Shown one piece after another: positions 17,293 to 25,853 of a DNA stretch of 64,000 nt. The stretch is from Muribaculum gordoncarteri (GTDB lineage: Bacteria > Bacteroidota > Bacteroidia > Bacteroidales > Muribaculaceae). The stretch spans positions 310,001 to 374,000 of the forward strand of contig NZ_CP039393.1 in assembly GCF_004803695.1 (NCBI RefSeq), read 5' to 3'. The notes below the pieces were generated by a model that saw nothing but the letters and a program-made list of their open reading frames with translations, was not told the origin of the DNA and did no database searches. Within the stretch, counting starts at the first letter, position 1; each line of letters begins with the position of its first letter. The translations under genes and the position numbers were made by a program.

Positions 17293-18154
17293 TTGCAATG
17301 CTTCTCATTTCTTTGTCCCACTCGTAGTTGAGCGGGTTTATGTTTACGATTTCAGCTTTTATCTGTTCGTTGGCCACTTGAGCCTGTCGTGAGTCGATGT
17401 CCTTCTGGAAAAACAGTGTTTTCACATCACGGACGATGGCCTTGTCGATTGTCGACTGCATCATCTTCACCGACGCCTCCTTGCCCTCGGGGCTCAGACT
17501 TATTTGTTCCAGCCCATAGTCACGCGCAAAGTAGCTCAGAGATGGGTGCCACACAACGAATGCCGAGCCGCGATAGGGCTGCAGCTGCTGTGAAATCTCC
17601 CTGTCGAGTGAGTCGAGGCTGCTGAGGAAATTCTTGAAGTTGCGTGAATAGTAGGCTTTGTTTTCGGGATCTAGATCTACGACCGCCTTGTACATGTTGG
17701 ACGCAATTGTTTTGGCGTTCTTGACCGAAGTCCAGGTGTGGGGGTCGATGTCGGAGGCGTGCTCTACATCGCCGTGGGAATGGGTGCCGCGTATGAGCGA
17801 AATACCTTCGGAGTTGTCAAACAGCTTCAAGCCCGGGTTGTTGTTCTGCACCTTGTTTATGATTGCGCTTTCAAATGCCACATTGCCGATGCGGAAGTAG
17901 GCTTTGCTGTTTTCGAGATTCAACAGATGGGTCAGGCTCGGGTCGTAGGACTCGGGATTGGCGCCGTTGCTCAACAGGCACTTAATCTCCCATTTGTCGC
18001 CCACTATTTTTTCGAGCATGTATTTTTGAGGCTGTATGCTTACCGTTATGGTGGGCTTGGATGTTGAGGCCGATGTGCATGACCGCAGGAACAGACCCAA
18101 AGCTGCCACAATAAGCAACGATGTGAGTATATACTTGAAGATTGACCTTTTCAT
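17273..18154 (-). CDS. znuA: Metal ABC transporter substrate-binding lipoprotein (ZnuA-like)
   Basis: A 293-residue cluster A-I binding protein with an N-terminal lipoprotein signal (Cys in LFLRSC). The His/Asp-rich segment GTHSHGDVEHASDIDPHTW is the metal loop of zinc-type binding proteins; ligand candidates also include the histidine in VVWHPSLSYFARDYGL. It captures zinc or manganese in the periplasm for the ATPase encoded next. The start is ATG 18154; the longer TTG start at 18175 lies inside the -7 box TACATTTG and is excluded. Confidence 0.87.
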   Translation of the reverse strand: MKRSIFKYILTSLLIVAALGLFLRSCTSASTSKPTITVSIQPQKYMLEKIVGDKWEIKCLLSNGANPESYDPSLTHLLNLENSKAYFRIGNVAFESAIINKVQNNNPGLKLFDNSEGISLIRGTHSHGDVEHASDIDPHTWTSVKNAKTIASNMYKAVVDLDPENKAYYSRNFKNFLSSLDSLDREISQQLQPYRGSAFVVWHPSLSYFARDYGLEQISLSPEGKEASVKMMQSTIDKAIVRDVKTLFFQKDIDSRQAQVANEQIKAEIVNINPLNYEWDKEMRSIANAISRQ

Positions 18155-18172
18155 TCTAATGTAAATAGGTTG

Positions 18173-18204
18173 CAAATGTAGTGATTCTCGAAGTCATAAA
18201 CAAA
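18173..18204 (-). promoter_or_regulatory. znuA operon promoter (TTTG-N20-TACATTTG)
   Basis: On the minus strand TTTG (18204 to 18201), 20 bp, then TACATTTG (18180 to 18173), a full match to the Bacteroidota consensus. The znuA ATG is 18 bp beyond. No Zur-like palindrome is obvious around it. Confidence 0.75.
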
Positions 18205-18205
18205 T

Positions 18206-18736
18206 TCATTCGGCACGGTACACGTGCTTGTAAAGCAATGCCCGTGCGCGGTCGGGGTCGATGGCGGCCGATGACATCAGTTTCATCTCAATGCTTTGAC
18301 TTTCGGGAGTGTAGGGCGGCTGGATGTATTTGTAGTCGGAGTGGAGCATGAAGCCGTGACGGCGATAAAATCCTATGCGTCGTGACGCGAGCGGATTGGA
18401 ATCCTCAGGCTCCACTTCCAATACCACGGGTTTGTCGGCGAGTTCCATCAACATGTTGAGCGCGTCACTGCCTATTCCTTGGCCTCGGAGCTCGGGGTTG
18501 GTGGCGAAGTGCTCTACGTAGAGCATGTCGTCGAAATCCCATGTGGTTATGAATCCGGCAAAGCCGTTGTCGGTTTTTATGACATAAGCGTTAAACGGGC
18601 TATCGTGATCGTCGATAAGAGCCATGATGCTGTCGACAGGTCGTCGCTCGTCGGCCGGAAATGACGCATTATAAAGAGCGATTAATTCCTCGGGGACAGA
18701 GTTGCTGTAGGGTAGGTGGTATAGTGTTGTATTCAT
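18206..18736 (-). CDS. GNAT-family N-acetyltransferase
   Basis: A 176-residue GNAT protein. The acetyl-CoA-binding core is visible as YVEHFATNPELRGQGIGSDAL (about residues 73-93; the R/QGxGx motif is RGQGIG), followed by VVLEVEP and RRIGFYRRHGFMLH of motif B. The acetylated substrate is unknown. The ATG lies only 4 bases after a -7 box, so the mRNA may be leaderless. Divergent from the Lrp gene. Confidence 0.87.
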   Translation of the reverse strand: MNTTLYHLPYSNSVPEELIALYNASFPADERRPVDSIMALIDDHDSPFNAYVIKTDNGFAGFITTWDFDDMLYVEHFATNPELRGQGIGSDALNMLMELADKPVVLEVEPEDSNPLASRRIGFYRRHGFMLHSDYKYIQPPYTPESQSIEMKLMSSAAIDPDRARALLYKHVYRAE

Positions 18737-18740
18737 TCTG

Positions 18741-18748
18741 CAAAGTTA
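18741..18748 (-). promoter_or_regulatory. -7 box TAACTTTG abutting the GNAT start codon
   Basis: Read on the minus strand, TAACTTTG (18748 to 18741) is followed by CAGA and the ATG at 18736. Transcription would begin at or within a few bases of the ATG. Confidence 0.55.
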
Positions 18749-18802
18749 TGATTCAAATTACATATTTTTTTAATTAAAAATGATAAAATAAATTTTATTA
18801 TG

Positions 18803-18810
18803 TAAATTTG
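18803..18810 (+). promoter_or_regulatory. lrp -7 box TAAATTTG
   Basis: TAAATTTG matches TAnnTTTG, 61 bp before the Lrp ATG, in an AT-rich divergent intergenic region. The -33 position has no TTTG. Confidence 0.55.
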
Positions 18811-18871
18811 CTATTCAAATTTTAAACAAAATAAAATATATAATAGAACAATAACCTTAAAACGTTAGTTT

Positions 18872-19342
18872 ATGGCAAGAGCTCAATTAGATACCCTTGA
18901 CTACAAAATTTTGCAAATGTTGTCGGTTAACGGTAGAAAACCGTTCTTGGAAATCGCTCGTGAATGCAATGTGTCGGGTGCTGCAATACATCAGCGCATT
19001 CAGAAACTTATGTCAATGGGTGTGCTTAAGGGGTCGGAATGTCTTATCGATCCTGCATCGGTGGGATATGAAACATGCGCCTATATGGGCTTCTTCCTTA
19101 AAGATCCGTCACGCTTCGATGAGGTGGTGGAGAAGCTTAAGGCAATACCTGAAGTGGTGGAGATACACTTCACTACGGGACAATATGATATGTTCATAAA
19201 ACTGTATGCCCACAATAACGACCATCTTCTGCACATAATTCATGAGCAGCTACAGGGTTTGGGCCTTGCACGCACCGAGTCGCTGATATCGTTCAAAGAG
19301 GTGCTCAAGCGACAAATACCTGTGTCGGAGCCGGGGGATTAG
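18872..19342 (+). CDS. Lrp/AsnC-family transcriptional regulator
   Basis: A 156-residue feast/famine regulator. The winged helix-turn-helix (LDYKILQMLSVNGRKPFLEI, then CNVSGAAIHQRIQKLMSMGV) occupies residues 6-55. The ligand-binding RAM domain (about 70-145) contains VVEIHFTTGQYDMFIKLYA. It would bind DNA as a dimer or octamer and respond to an amino acid. It is divergent from the GNAT gene and 49 bp upstream of suhB. Targets unknown. Confidence 0.9.
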   Translation: MARAQLDTLDYKILQMLSVNGRKPFLEIARECNVSGAAIHQRIQKLMSMGVLKGSECLIDPASVGYETCAYMGFFLKDPSRFDEVVEKLKAIPEVVEIHFTTGQYDMFIKLYAHNNDHLLHIIHEQLQGLGLARTESLISFKEVLKRQIPVSEPGD

Positions 19343-19391
19343 AACAAAAGCATGGCGGGAATGCTTATAATGATATAAACATTAATTTATC

Positions 19392-20174
19392 ATGATCGAT
19401 TCTTTGTTGTTGAACGCCATTTCCTGGGCTCGTGAGGCCGGGGCTGTGCATCTGAGATATTTTCGCGGTAATCAGCTTGAAATAAAGTCAAAGTTTAATG
19501 ACAGTGACATAGTGACGGCTGCCGACAAAGCTGCAGAAAAACTCATTATCGACCATATAAGGTCGACATATCCCCACCATTCGATACTTTCGGAAGAGTC
19601 GGGAGTGGAAAATCACGACAGCGAATACCGATGGGTAATCGACCCGCTCGACGGTACGACCAACTTCAGTCAGGGATTGCCACAATTCTGTGTGTCGATA
19701 GGCATCGAGCATAACGGTGTCACTGAGATTGGTGTCGTTTACGCCGCCTATCTCAACGAACTGTTCCATGTCATAAGAGGACGCGGAGCTTATATGAACG
19801 GCGAACCTGTAAAGGTGTCGGGAAAGACTCGGCTTGACCAGTGTGTGGTCGCTACCGGATTTCCTGTCGACAAGGATCGCAATCCCGATAACAATGTCGA
19901 CAATCTGACACGGGTGCTTCCGCATGTGCGCGGTATGCGTCGCCTCGGATCAGCGGCTATCGACCTGTGTTATGTAGGCGCCGGTTTCCTTGACGGTTAT
20001 TGGGAGCTGAATCTTCACCAGTGGGATGTCAGTGCCGGATTACTGTTTGTAGAGGAGGCAGGAGGAAGCTATACACATTTCCGCACCGACCGAAACGTAT
20101 CGGTGCTTGCCGGAACCCCTTCCATACACGACCAACTGCTGCCGATGTTGTCGACTGAAGCTGCAACGAAGTGA
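19392..20174 (+). CDS. Inositol monophosphatase family protein
   Basis: A 260-residue Mg-dependent phosphatase of the IMPase/SuhB/CysQ family. Metal-binding motifs are EESG (about residues 76-79), WVIDPLDGTTNFSQGLP (about 90-106) and WDVSAGLLFVEEAGG (about 214-228). Likely substrates are inositol-1-phosphate or 3'-phosphoadenosine nucleotides; the sequence does not decide. Cytoplasmic. Lies between the Lrp gene and trpS, and the trpS -7 box begins 40 bp after its stop. Confidence 0.88.
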   Translation: MIDSLLLNAISWAREAGAVHLRYFRGNQLEIKSKFNDSDIVTAADKAAEKLIIDHIRSTYPHHSILSEESGVENHDSEYRWVIDPLDGTTNFSQGLPQFCVSIGIEHNGVTEIGVVYAAYLNELFHVIRGRGAYMNGEPVKVSGKTRLDQCVVATGFPVDKDRNPDNNVDNLTRVLPHVRGMRRLGSAAIDLCYVGAGFLDGYWELNLHQWDVSAGLLFVEEAGGSYTHFRTDRNVSVLAGTPSIHDQLLPMLSTEAATK

Positions 20175-20213
20175 TTTGGCGGTAAAAAGGGAAGCTTAAT
20201 GGGTTATATTTTG

Positions 20214-20221
20214 TAACTTTG
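20214..20221 (+). promoter_or_regulatory. trpS -7 box TAACTTTG
   Basis: TAACTTTG fits TAnnTTTG and lies 26 bp upstream of the trpS ATG. No TTTG at the expected -33 distance. Confidence 0.55.
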
Positions 20222-20247
20222 CACTTTAAACAGAAAATTAAACAAAA

Positions 20248-21333
20248 ATGGAAAAGATAATACTTACGGGTGACCGTCCTACCGGCAAACTCCATCTCGG
20301 ACATTACGTAGGGTCGCTGAAACGACGCGTGGAGCTGCAGAATTCGGGCGAATATGATAAGATATTCGTGATGATAGCCGATGCGCAGGCTCTTACTGAC
20401 AATGCCGACAACCCTGAAAAGGTGCGACAGAACATAATCGAGGTTGCACTTGACTATCTTTCGGTGGGAATAGACCCTGAAAAGACTACGATATTCATCC
20501 AGTCGCAGGTTCCTGAGCTTGCCGAGCTTGCTTTCTATTATATGAATCTCGTTACTGTGTCGCGTGTGCAGCGAAATCCCACTGTAAAGACCGAGATAAA
20601 GATGCGTAATTTCGAGCAGAGCATTCCTGTGGGATTCTTCTGCTATCCTGTAAGCCAGGCATCTGACATAACCGCATTCAAGGCTACTACAGTGCCGGTG
20701 GGCGAGGACCAGGCTCCGATGATCGAGCTTACTCGTGAAATAGTGAACCGATTTAATAATGTATACGGTGAAACTCTTGTCGAGCCTGAGATATTGCTTC
20801 CGTCTAACGCCGCATGTCTGCGTCTTCCCGGAACCGACGGCAAAGCCAAGATGAGCAAGTCGCTCGGAAACTGCATCTATCTTAGCGATACAGCCAAGGA
20901 GGTTTCCAAGAAGATAAAGAGCATGTACACCGACCCCTTGCACCTGAATGTGGCCGACCCCGGACATCTTGAGGGCAATTGTCCGTTCATCTATCTTGAC
21001 GCATTTTGTCGTGATGAACATTTTGAGAGATATTTGCCCGAATATAAGAATCTGGATGAACTGAAGGCTCACTATACACGTGGCGGACTTGGCGACGGTA
21101 CTGTCAAGAAGTTCCTTACAAAGGTGATAGAGGAGGAGCTTGCCGAAATACGTGAACGCCGCAAGAAATATGAGCAGGACATTCCTGCGGTATACGATAT
21201 ATTGAAGCGTGGCTCGGAAGTGGCTCGTGAGGCCGCTGCGGCAACATTGGCCGATGTGCGCAAGGCGATGCGCATCAACTACTTTGACGACGAGGAACTT
21301 GTCAAGGAGCAGGCTCGCAAATATCAAGGATAA
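20248..21333 (+). CDS. trpS: Tryptophanyl-tRNA synthetase
   Basis: Class I aminoacyl-tRNA synthetase charging tRNA-Trp. The 361-residue protein has the HIGH-type motif [13 protein letters not shown] near residue 11 and the KMSKS motif in AKMSKSLGN near residue 205. The family segment [18 protein letters not shown] lies between them. Own -7 box upstream, and a strong shared terminator after the stop. Ordinary length for bacterial TrpS. Confidence 0.95.
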   Translation: MEKIILTGDRPTGKLHLGHYVGSLKRRVELQNSGEYDKIFVMIADAQALTDNADNPEKVRQNIIEVALDYLSVGIDPEKTTIFIQSQVPELAELAFYYMNLVTVSRVQRNPTVKTEIKMRNFEQSIPVGFFCYPVSQASDITAFKATTVPVGEDQAPMIELTREIVNRFNNVYGETLVEPEILLPSNAACLRLPGTDGKAKMSKSLGNCIYLSDTAKEVSKKIKSMYTDPLHLNVADPGHLEGNCPFIYLDAFCRDEHFERYLPEYKNLDELKAHYTRGGLGDGTVKKFLTKVIEEELAEIRERRKKYEQDIPAVYDILKRGSEVAREAAAATLADVRKAMRINYFDDEELVKEQARKYQG

Positions 21334-21360
21334 ACATTAGAATTAATATTTAAATAAAGA

Positions 21361-21393
21361 CGGGGCTTGAAATGATTGCCATTTCAAGCCCCG
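21361..21393. terminator. Bidirectional terminator between trpS and the gamma-CA gene
   Basis: Perfect 13-bp stem (CGGGGCTTGAAAT / ATTTCAAGCCCCG) with a 7-nt loop between convergent genes, followed on the plus strand by CTTATTTT. Confidence 0.8.
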
Positions 21394-21415
21394 CTTATTT
21401 TGTGGATTGTCGGCG

Positions 21416-21982
21416 TTACTTCTGTTCGGCGTCACGCTCGGCTTCGGTTTCTATTCTGTTTTCAAGTTCGGCGTCATACCAAGTGGAGTACATGAGATAG
21501 TTCTTCGCTATTTTGCGGTTAATCTCCTTGCTCTGCTCGGGGTCTACCATCTTGATGAATTTAGCGGGCGCGCCTCCCCACAGCTCGTTGGGGCCTATCT
21601 TGGTGCGTGACAGTACAACACTTCCGGCGGCCACGAGAGCGCCTTCGCCAACCTCGGCGTCATCCATCACCACTGCGCCCATTCCTATAAGGGCGAAGTC
21701 GTGTATCTTGGCTCCGTGAATCGTTACGTTGTGGCCTATTGACACATCGTCGCCTATCTCTATGGTCGATTTCTGATAGAGGGTGTGCAGCACCGATCCG
21801 TCCTGGATGTTTACGCGATTACCTATCTTTATTGAGTTGACATCGCCGCGCAGCACGGTGTTGAACCAGATGCTGCAGTCGTCGCCCATCACGACATCGC
21901 CTATGATGGTGCAATTGTCGGCGAGGAAGCAGTTTTTGCCGATTTCAGGGGTGTATCCCCTTACCGATTTTATTAATGCCAT
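21416..21982 (-). CDS. Gamma-carbonic-anhydrase-like hexapeptide-repeat protein
   Basis: A 188-residue left-handed beta-helix protein built from hexapeptide repeats (for example IGDVVMGDDCSIWFNTVLRG and INIGNRVNIQDG-type units). Histidines in SVLHTLYQ and SIGHNVTIHGAKI are placed like the zinc ligands of gamma-class enzymes. It forms trimers in the family. The activity could be carbonic anhydrase or none (YrdA/PaaY-like members). It starts 22 bp after the aminopeptidase gene, so they are co-transcribed. Confidence 0.85.
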   Translation of the reverse strand: MALIKSVRGYTPEIGKNCFLADNCTIIGDVVMGDDCSIWFNTVLRGDVNSIKIGNRVNIQDGSVLHTLYQKSTIEIGDDVSIGHNVTIHGAKIHDFALIGMGAVVMDDAEVGEGALVAAGSVVLSRTKIGPNELWGGAPAKFIKMVDPEQSKEINRKIAKNYLMYSTWYDAELENRIETEAERDAEQK

Positions 21983-22004
21983 TATGATTGTTGATTAAAG
22001 TTGA

Positions 22005-23804
22005 TTATTTGCGTGATATGGGCTGAGTCTTGGCCGCCAGCCATGCAGTTTCTTTCTCGTTCAATGAAGGAGTGAGCAAGTCATACACCTTCTTGTGGTA
22101 CTCGTTGATCCATTTAATTTCGTCGTCATTGAACATCGAGGTTTCGATGAGGTTGATGTCGAAGGGGAACAGCGTCACGGTGTCGAAGCGGAGGAAACGC
22201 CCGAATTCGGTTTCGCGGTCAACTACCGTAAGTATCATGTTCTCGCAACGTATTCCGTATTTGTCGGTGACATACAGTCCGGGCTCGTCGGATGTCACCA
22301 TGCCGGGCGCAAACGGCACTGTCGTAAGGTGGTCGATGCGGTTTCGGAAACTCTGAGGCCCTTCGTGTACGTTCAGGAACGAGCCCACACCATGGCCTGT
22401 GCCGTGCAGATAGGTTTTCCCTTCTTTCCACAGATATTGATGGGCGAGAATGTCGAGCTGTACGCCACAAGTTCCTTCGGGAAATACGGCTGAGGCAAGT
22501 GCGATACAGCCTTTCAGCACGAGAGTGAAGTCGTGACGCTCGTCGGCCGTGGGGTTGCCGAGCGATACGGTGCGGGTTATGTCGGTCGTTCCGTCGAGGT
22601 ATTGCGCTCCTGAGTCGACAAGCAGCAGGCCGTCGGGGTATATCTCGGCATCCGACTCCTCGGTGGGCTCGTAATGCACAATAGCTCCGTGTCCCTTATA
22701 TCCGGCTATCGTGCCGAAGCTGTCGTCGAAATAGTCGGGTTGCAGGCTGCGATTGCGGGTGAGTATCTTGCACACGCCTGTTTCGGTCAGTCGCTTGCCT
22801 TGCGACAGCGTTTCCTCTATCTCCATGAACGAACGCACAAGCGCAATTCCGTCGCGGAGCATTGCCCGATGCAGCCCTTCTATCTGGACATCGTTGCGGA
22901 TGCCTTTCAGCAGGGGTATGGGAGAGCGACCGAGAAGGATGCGCTTTCCAAGTGCGGTGACGAGTGCGCTTGACGATAATCCCGGGTCGACAAGGACCTT
23001 TGTAGTGAGCGGTAACGCGCTTGCAAATTTCAGCACACTGTTGTAGGGAGCTATACTGATGTCGTTACCTGCAAGATATTCCCGCACACTGTCGGTGACC
23101 TTTACATCGTCGATAAACAGGGTGGAGCCGGTCTTGCCAAGGTAAAGGAATGATGTAACGACAGGATTGTAGGCCACATCCTTTCCGCGCAGATTCAGTG
23201 CCCATGCTATTTCGTCAAGCGCCGATATCAATATGGCGTCGGCTCCGGCCTCCTTCACGCGCGCGAGTATCTTTCCTATTTTGTCGCGAGTGCTCTCGCC
23301 GGCATATTTCATATCATGTATGAAGGCTTTGTCGGAGGGTAGGGGCGGACGGTTGGCCCACACTTCATCGGCGGGCGTGAAGTCGGTTACGAGGTTTATC
23401 CCCACCTCACCGAGCTTCTCCTTCAAGTCGCGCTCCGAGTTTATTGAAAAGAGCATGCCGTCGATGCCTACAGTGGAGCCGGAGGGGAGGGTGGTGCGTA
23501 TATAGTCGGTGATTGACGGCGTTATGGCAAGGCCGTCCTTCATTAATGTTATGCCGGTTTCGTCGAGCTGCTGTGCCGCCTGCAGGAAGTAGCGTGAGTC
23601 GGTCCACAGCTTGGCGTCGTCAAGCGACACTACGAGTGTTCCGGCCGAGCCGTTGAATCCGCTTAGGTATTCGCGAAGATGCCAGTGATCGGCCATGTAT
23701 TCGCTTTGGTGCGGGTCGACATGGGAGATGATCGTAAGGTCGATGCCCCGTGTGCGCATAGCCTGGCGCAGGGCTTCGAGTCGTTGGATGATATTGTCTT
23801 TCAT
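22005..23804 (-). CDS. Xaa-Pro aminopeptidase (M24B family)
   Basis: A 599-residue dinuclear-metal aminopeptidase cleaving N-terminal residues before proline. Two creatinase-type N-terminal domains (about 1-310) precede the pita-bread catalytic domain. Its metal ligands are visible in VDSGAQYLDGTTDITRTVSL (two Asp), GTGHGVGSFLNVHEGPQS (His) and later glutamates (SDEPGLY, RCENMIL). No signal peptide, so cytoplasmic. Start set at ATG 23804; the longer reading begins inside the -7 box. Confidence 0.92.
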   Translation of the reverse strand: MKDNIIQRLEALRQAMRTRGIDLTIISHVDPHQSEYMADHWHLREYLSGFNGSAGTLVVSLDDAKLWTDSRYFLQAAQQLDETGITLMKDGLAITPSITDYIRTTLPSGSTVGIDGMLFSINSERDLKEKLGEVGINLVTDFTPADEVWANRPPLPSDKAFIHDMKYAGESTRDKIGKILARVKEAGADAILISALDEIAWALNLRGKDVAYNPVVTSFLYLGKTGSTLFIDDVKVTDSVREYLAGNDISIAPYNSVLKFASALPLTTKVLVDPGLSSSALVTALGKRILLGRSPIPLLKGIRNDVQIEGLHRAMLRDGIALVRSFMEIEETLSQGKRLTETGVCKILTRNRSLQPDYFDDSFGTIAGYKGHGAIVHYEPTEESDAEIYPDGLLLVDSGAQYLDGTTDITRTVSLGNPTADERHDFTLVLKGCIALASAVFPEGTCGVQLDILAHQYLWKEGKTYLHGTGHGVGSFLNVHEGPQSFRNRIDHLTTVPFAPGMVTSDEPGLYVTDKYGIRCENMILTVVDRETEFGRFLRFDTVTLFPFDINLIETSMFNDDEIKWINEYHKKVYDLLTPSLNEKETAWLAAKTQPISRK

Positions 23805-23828
23805 TTTATGAATAATGGTTGAATAATG

Positions 23829-23836
23829 CAAATCTA
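23829..23836 (-). promoter_or_regulatory. -7 box TAGATTTG of the aminopeptidase gene
   Basis: Minus-strand TAGATTTG (23836 to 23829) is 24 bp before the ATG at 23804 and sets the start of that gene. Confidence 0.6.
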
Positions 23837-23843
23837 CGAAAAA

Positions 23844-23915
23844 AATGTCAGCTTACATTCGTGACAGACCGAAAATATGTATTACCTTTGCAACGCTGAA
23901 GAGTCAGCTGACATT
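23844..23915. repeat. Inverted repeat around a plus-strand -7 box, upstream of the tRNA-tuf operon
   Basis: AATGTCAGCT (23844-23853) and its perfect complement AGCTGACATT (23906-23915) flank TACCTTTG (23883-23890), which fits a plus-strand -7 element. It may be a secondary upstream promoter of the tRNA operon or a regulator site. The rest of the gap (23916-23990) shows nothing recognisable. Confidence 0.35.
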
Positions 23916-23994
23916 GTCGCGATGTTGGCCATTGAAGTTATATCGCTGATAATTAAATAAAATGATAATGTTTTGAAATTTTCGCATTGAAAAA

Positions 23995-24026
23995 TTTGGA
24001 GAACTGAAAAATACTGCGTAACTTTG
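23995..24026 (+). promoter_or_regulatory. tRNA-tuf operon promoter (TTTG-N20-TAACTTTG)
   Basis: TTTG at 23995-23998, 20 bp, TAACTTTG at 24019-24026, a complete consensus match. It lies 46 bp before the first tRNA. Confidence 0.75.
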
Positions 24027-24072
24027 CACCCGCTTGACAGACGAAAAGACGCCAAGCAATAAGATACTTAAT

Positions 24073-24146
24073 GCCTCTTTAGCTCAGTTGGCCAGAGCAC
24101 GTGATTTGTAATCTCGGGGTCGTTGGTTCGAATCCGACAAGAGGCT
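24073..24146 (+). tRNA. tRNA-Thr (TGT)
   Basis: A 74-nt cloverleaf: acceptor GCCTCTT pairs with AAGAGGC, D-arm AGCTCAGTTGG, anticodon loop TTTGTAA (TGT, threonine) and T-arm GGTTCGAATCC. First of four clustered tRNAs; CCA is not encoded. Confidence 0.95.
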
Positions 24147-24194
24147 CAAAGGAAGAAGTAAATTTTGAATTCCCCTAATTAAGAAAAGTATCTC

Positions 24195-24277
24195 GGGCGA
24201 ATACCAGAGTGGCCAAATGGGGCAGACTGTAAATCTGCTGGCTTATGCCTTCGGTGGTTCGAATCCATCTTCGCCCA
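24195..24277 (+). tRNA. tRNA-Tyr (GTA)
   Basis: An 83-nt class II tRNA with a long variable arm: acceptor GGGCGAA / TTCGCCC, anticodon loop CTGTAAA (GTA, tyrosine), T-arm GGTTCGAATCC. Second of the cluster. Confidence 0.95.
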
Positions 24278-24283
24278 CACAAT

Positions 24284-24356
24284 GCGGAAGTAGCTCAGTT
24301 GATAGAGCATCAGCCTTCCAAGCTGAGGGTCGCGAGTTTGAGCCTCGTCTTCCGCT
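24284..24356 (+). tRNA. tRNA-Gly (TCC)
   Basis: A 73-nt tRNA: acceptor GCGGAAG / CTTCCGC, anticodon loop CTTCCAA (TCC, glycine). The T-loop reads AGTTTGAGCCT, slightly off the usual GTTCGA. Third of the cluster. Confidence 0.93.
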
Positions 24357-24369
24357 CTAAAGACATTTT

Positions 24370-24441
<72 letters not shown>

Positions 24442-24532
24442 CAAATGATAAATTGGCAGCCTCGGATGCGTATGCGCTTTCGCGGCAGCTTTATTGAAAG
24501 AAATATTATTCAACACAAAAATAACAAAAGTT

Positions 24533-25717
24533 ATGGCTAAAGAAAAATTCGAAAGAACCAAACCGCATGTTAACATCGGTACAATCGGTCACGTTGACCA
24601 CGGTAAGACTACTCTGACCGCAGCTATCACTAAGGTGCTCGCTGAAAAGGGTCTTTCCGAAGTCAAGTCATTCGACCAGATCGACAACGCCCCCGAGGAA
24701 AAGGAGCGTGGTATCACAATCAACACTTCGCACGTTGAGTATGAAACTGAGAATCGTCACTATGCTCACGTTGACTGCCCGGGACACGCCGACTATGTAA
24801 AGAACATGGTTACCGGTGCTGCTCAGATGGACGGTGCTATCATCGTAGTTGCTGCAACTGACGGTCCTATGCCCCAGACTCGTGAGCACATCCTGCTCGC
24901 TCGTCAGGTGAACGTTCCCCGTATCGTAGTATTCCTTAACAAGTGCGATATGGTTGACGACGAAGAGATGTTTGACCTCGTTGAGATGGAAATGCGTGAC
25001 CTTCTTTCGTCTTACGAATATGACGGTGACAATACTCCTATCATCCGTGGCTCTGCTCTTGGTGCTCTTAACGGTGAGCCCCAGTGGGTAGAAAAGGTTA
25101 TGGAACTTATGGCTGCTGTTGACGAATGGATTCCGCTGCCTCCCCGTGACATCGATAAGCCTTTCTTGATGCCTGTTGAGGATGTGTTCTCAATCACCGG
25201 CCGTGGTACAGTTGCTACCGGTCGTATCGAAACTGGTGTTGTTAAGGTAGGTGACGAAGTTCAGATTATGGGTCTTGGTGCTGACCTCAAGTCGGTTGTT
25301 ACCGGTGTTGAGATGTTCCGCAAGCTCCTCGATCAGGGTGAAGCCGGTGACAACGTAGGTCTTCTTCTCCGTGGTATCGACAAGAAGGATATCAAGCGTG
25401 GTATGGTAATCTGCCACCCGGGAGTTGTTAAGCCCCACAGCAAGTTCAAGGCTCAGGTTTATATCCTGAAGAAAGAAGAAGGTGGCCGTCACACTCCGTT
25501 CCACAACCACTATCGTCCTCAGTTCTACATCCGTACACTCGATGTAACCGGTGAGATTACTCTTCCCGAAGGTGTAGAAATGGTAATGCCCGGTGACCAC
25601 GTAACTATCAACGTTGAGCTCATCAACCCGGTAGCTTGCGACCTCGGTCTTCGTTTCGCAATCCGCGAAGGTGGCCGCACCGTAGGTTCAGGTCAGATCA
25701 CTGAAATCCTTGACTAA
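24533..25717 (+). CDS. tuf: Elongation factor Tu
   Basis: The 394-residue GTPase that brings aminoacyl-tRNA to the ribosome. G1 [10 protein letters not shown]2 region [15 protein letters not shown]3 [14 protein letters not shown]4 NKCD and G5 SAL are all present, followed by domains 2 and 3 of normal length. Start set at ATG 24533 ([20 protein letters not shown]). It is translated from a transcript that begins with four tRNAs, and is followed by tRNA-Trp and secE. Codon use is strongly biased, as expected for a highly expressed gene. Confidence 0.97.
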   Translation: MAKEKFERTKPHVNIGTIGHVDHGKTTLTAAITKVLAEKGLSEVKSFDQIDNAPEEKERGITINTSHVEYETENRHYAHVDCPGHADYVKNMVTGAAQMDGAIIVVAATDGPMPQTREHILLARQVNVPRIVVFLNKCDMVDDEEMFDLVEMEMRDLLSSYEYDGDNTPIIRGSALGALNGEPQWVEKVMELMAAVDEWIPLPPRDIDKPFLMPVEDVFSITGRGTVATGRIETGVVKVGDEVQIMGLGADLKSVVTGVEMFRKLLDQGEAGDNVGLLLRGIDKKDIKRGMVICHPGVVKPHSKFKAQVYILKKEEGGRHTPFHNHYRPQFYIRTLDVTGEITLPEGVEMVMPGDHVTINVELINPVACDLGLRFAIREGGRTVGSGQITEILD

Positions 25718-25733
25718 TTTAGGAAATAAAAAC

Positions 25734-25761
25734 TCGGTTCTCGTGTAAAAGCGAGAACCGA
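25734..25761 (+). other. Hairpin between tuf and tRNA-Trp
   Basis: TCGGTTCTCG (25734-25743) pairs with CGAGAACCGA (25752-25761) around an 8-nt loop. No T-run follows, so it is more likely an RNA processing or mRNA 3'-end stabilising hairpin than a terminator. Confidence 0.5.
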
Positions 25762-25766
25762 TATAC

Positions 25767-25839
25767 ACAGGACTAGCTCAGTCGGTAGAGCACCGGTCTC
25801 CAAAACCGGGTGTCGGGAGTTCGAGCCTCTCGTCCTGTG
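25767..25839 (+). tRNA. tRNA-Trp (CCA)
   Basis: A 73-nt tRNA: acceptor ACAGGAC / GTCCTGT with discriminator G, D-arm AGCTCAGTCGG, anticodon loop CTCCAAA (CCA, tryptophan), T-arm AGTTCGAGCCT. It lies between tuf and secE. Confidence 0.95.
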
Positions 25840-25853
25840 CAAAGACAGAAAAA

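Noticed and set aside
18155-18175. Longer TTG start for the ZnuA-like gene
   Set aside because: The codon lies inside the -7 box, and the extra residues precede a complete lipoprotein signal.
20029-21327. 432-codon minus-strand open frame opposite suhB and trpS
   Set aside because: It lies fully antisense to two well-recognised genes, has no family motif, and its composition mirrors codon bias of the true strand.
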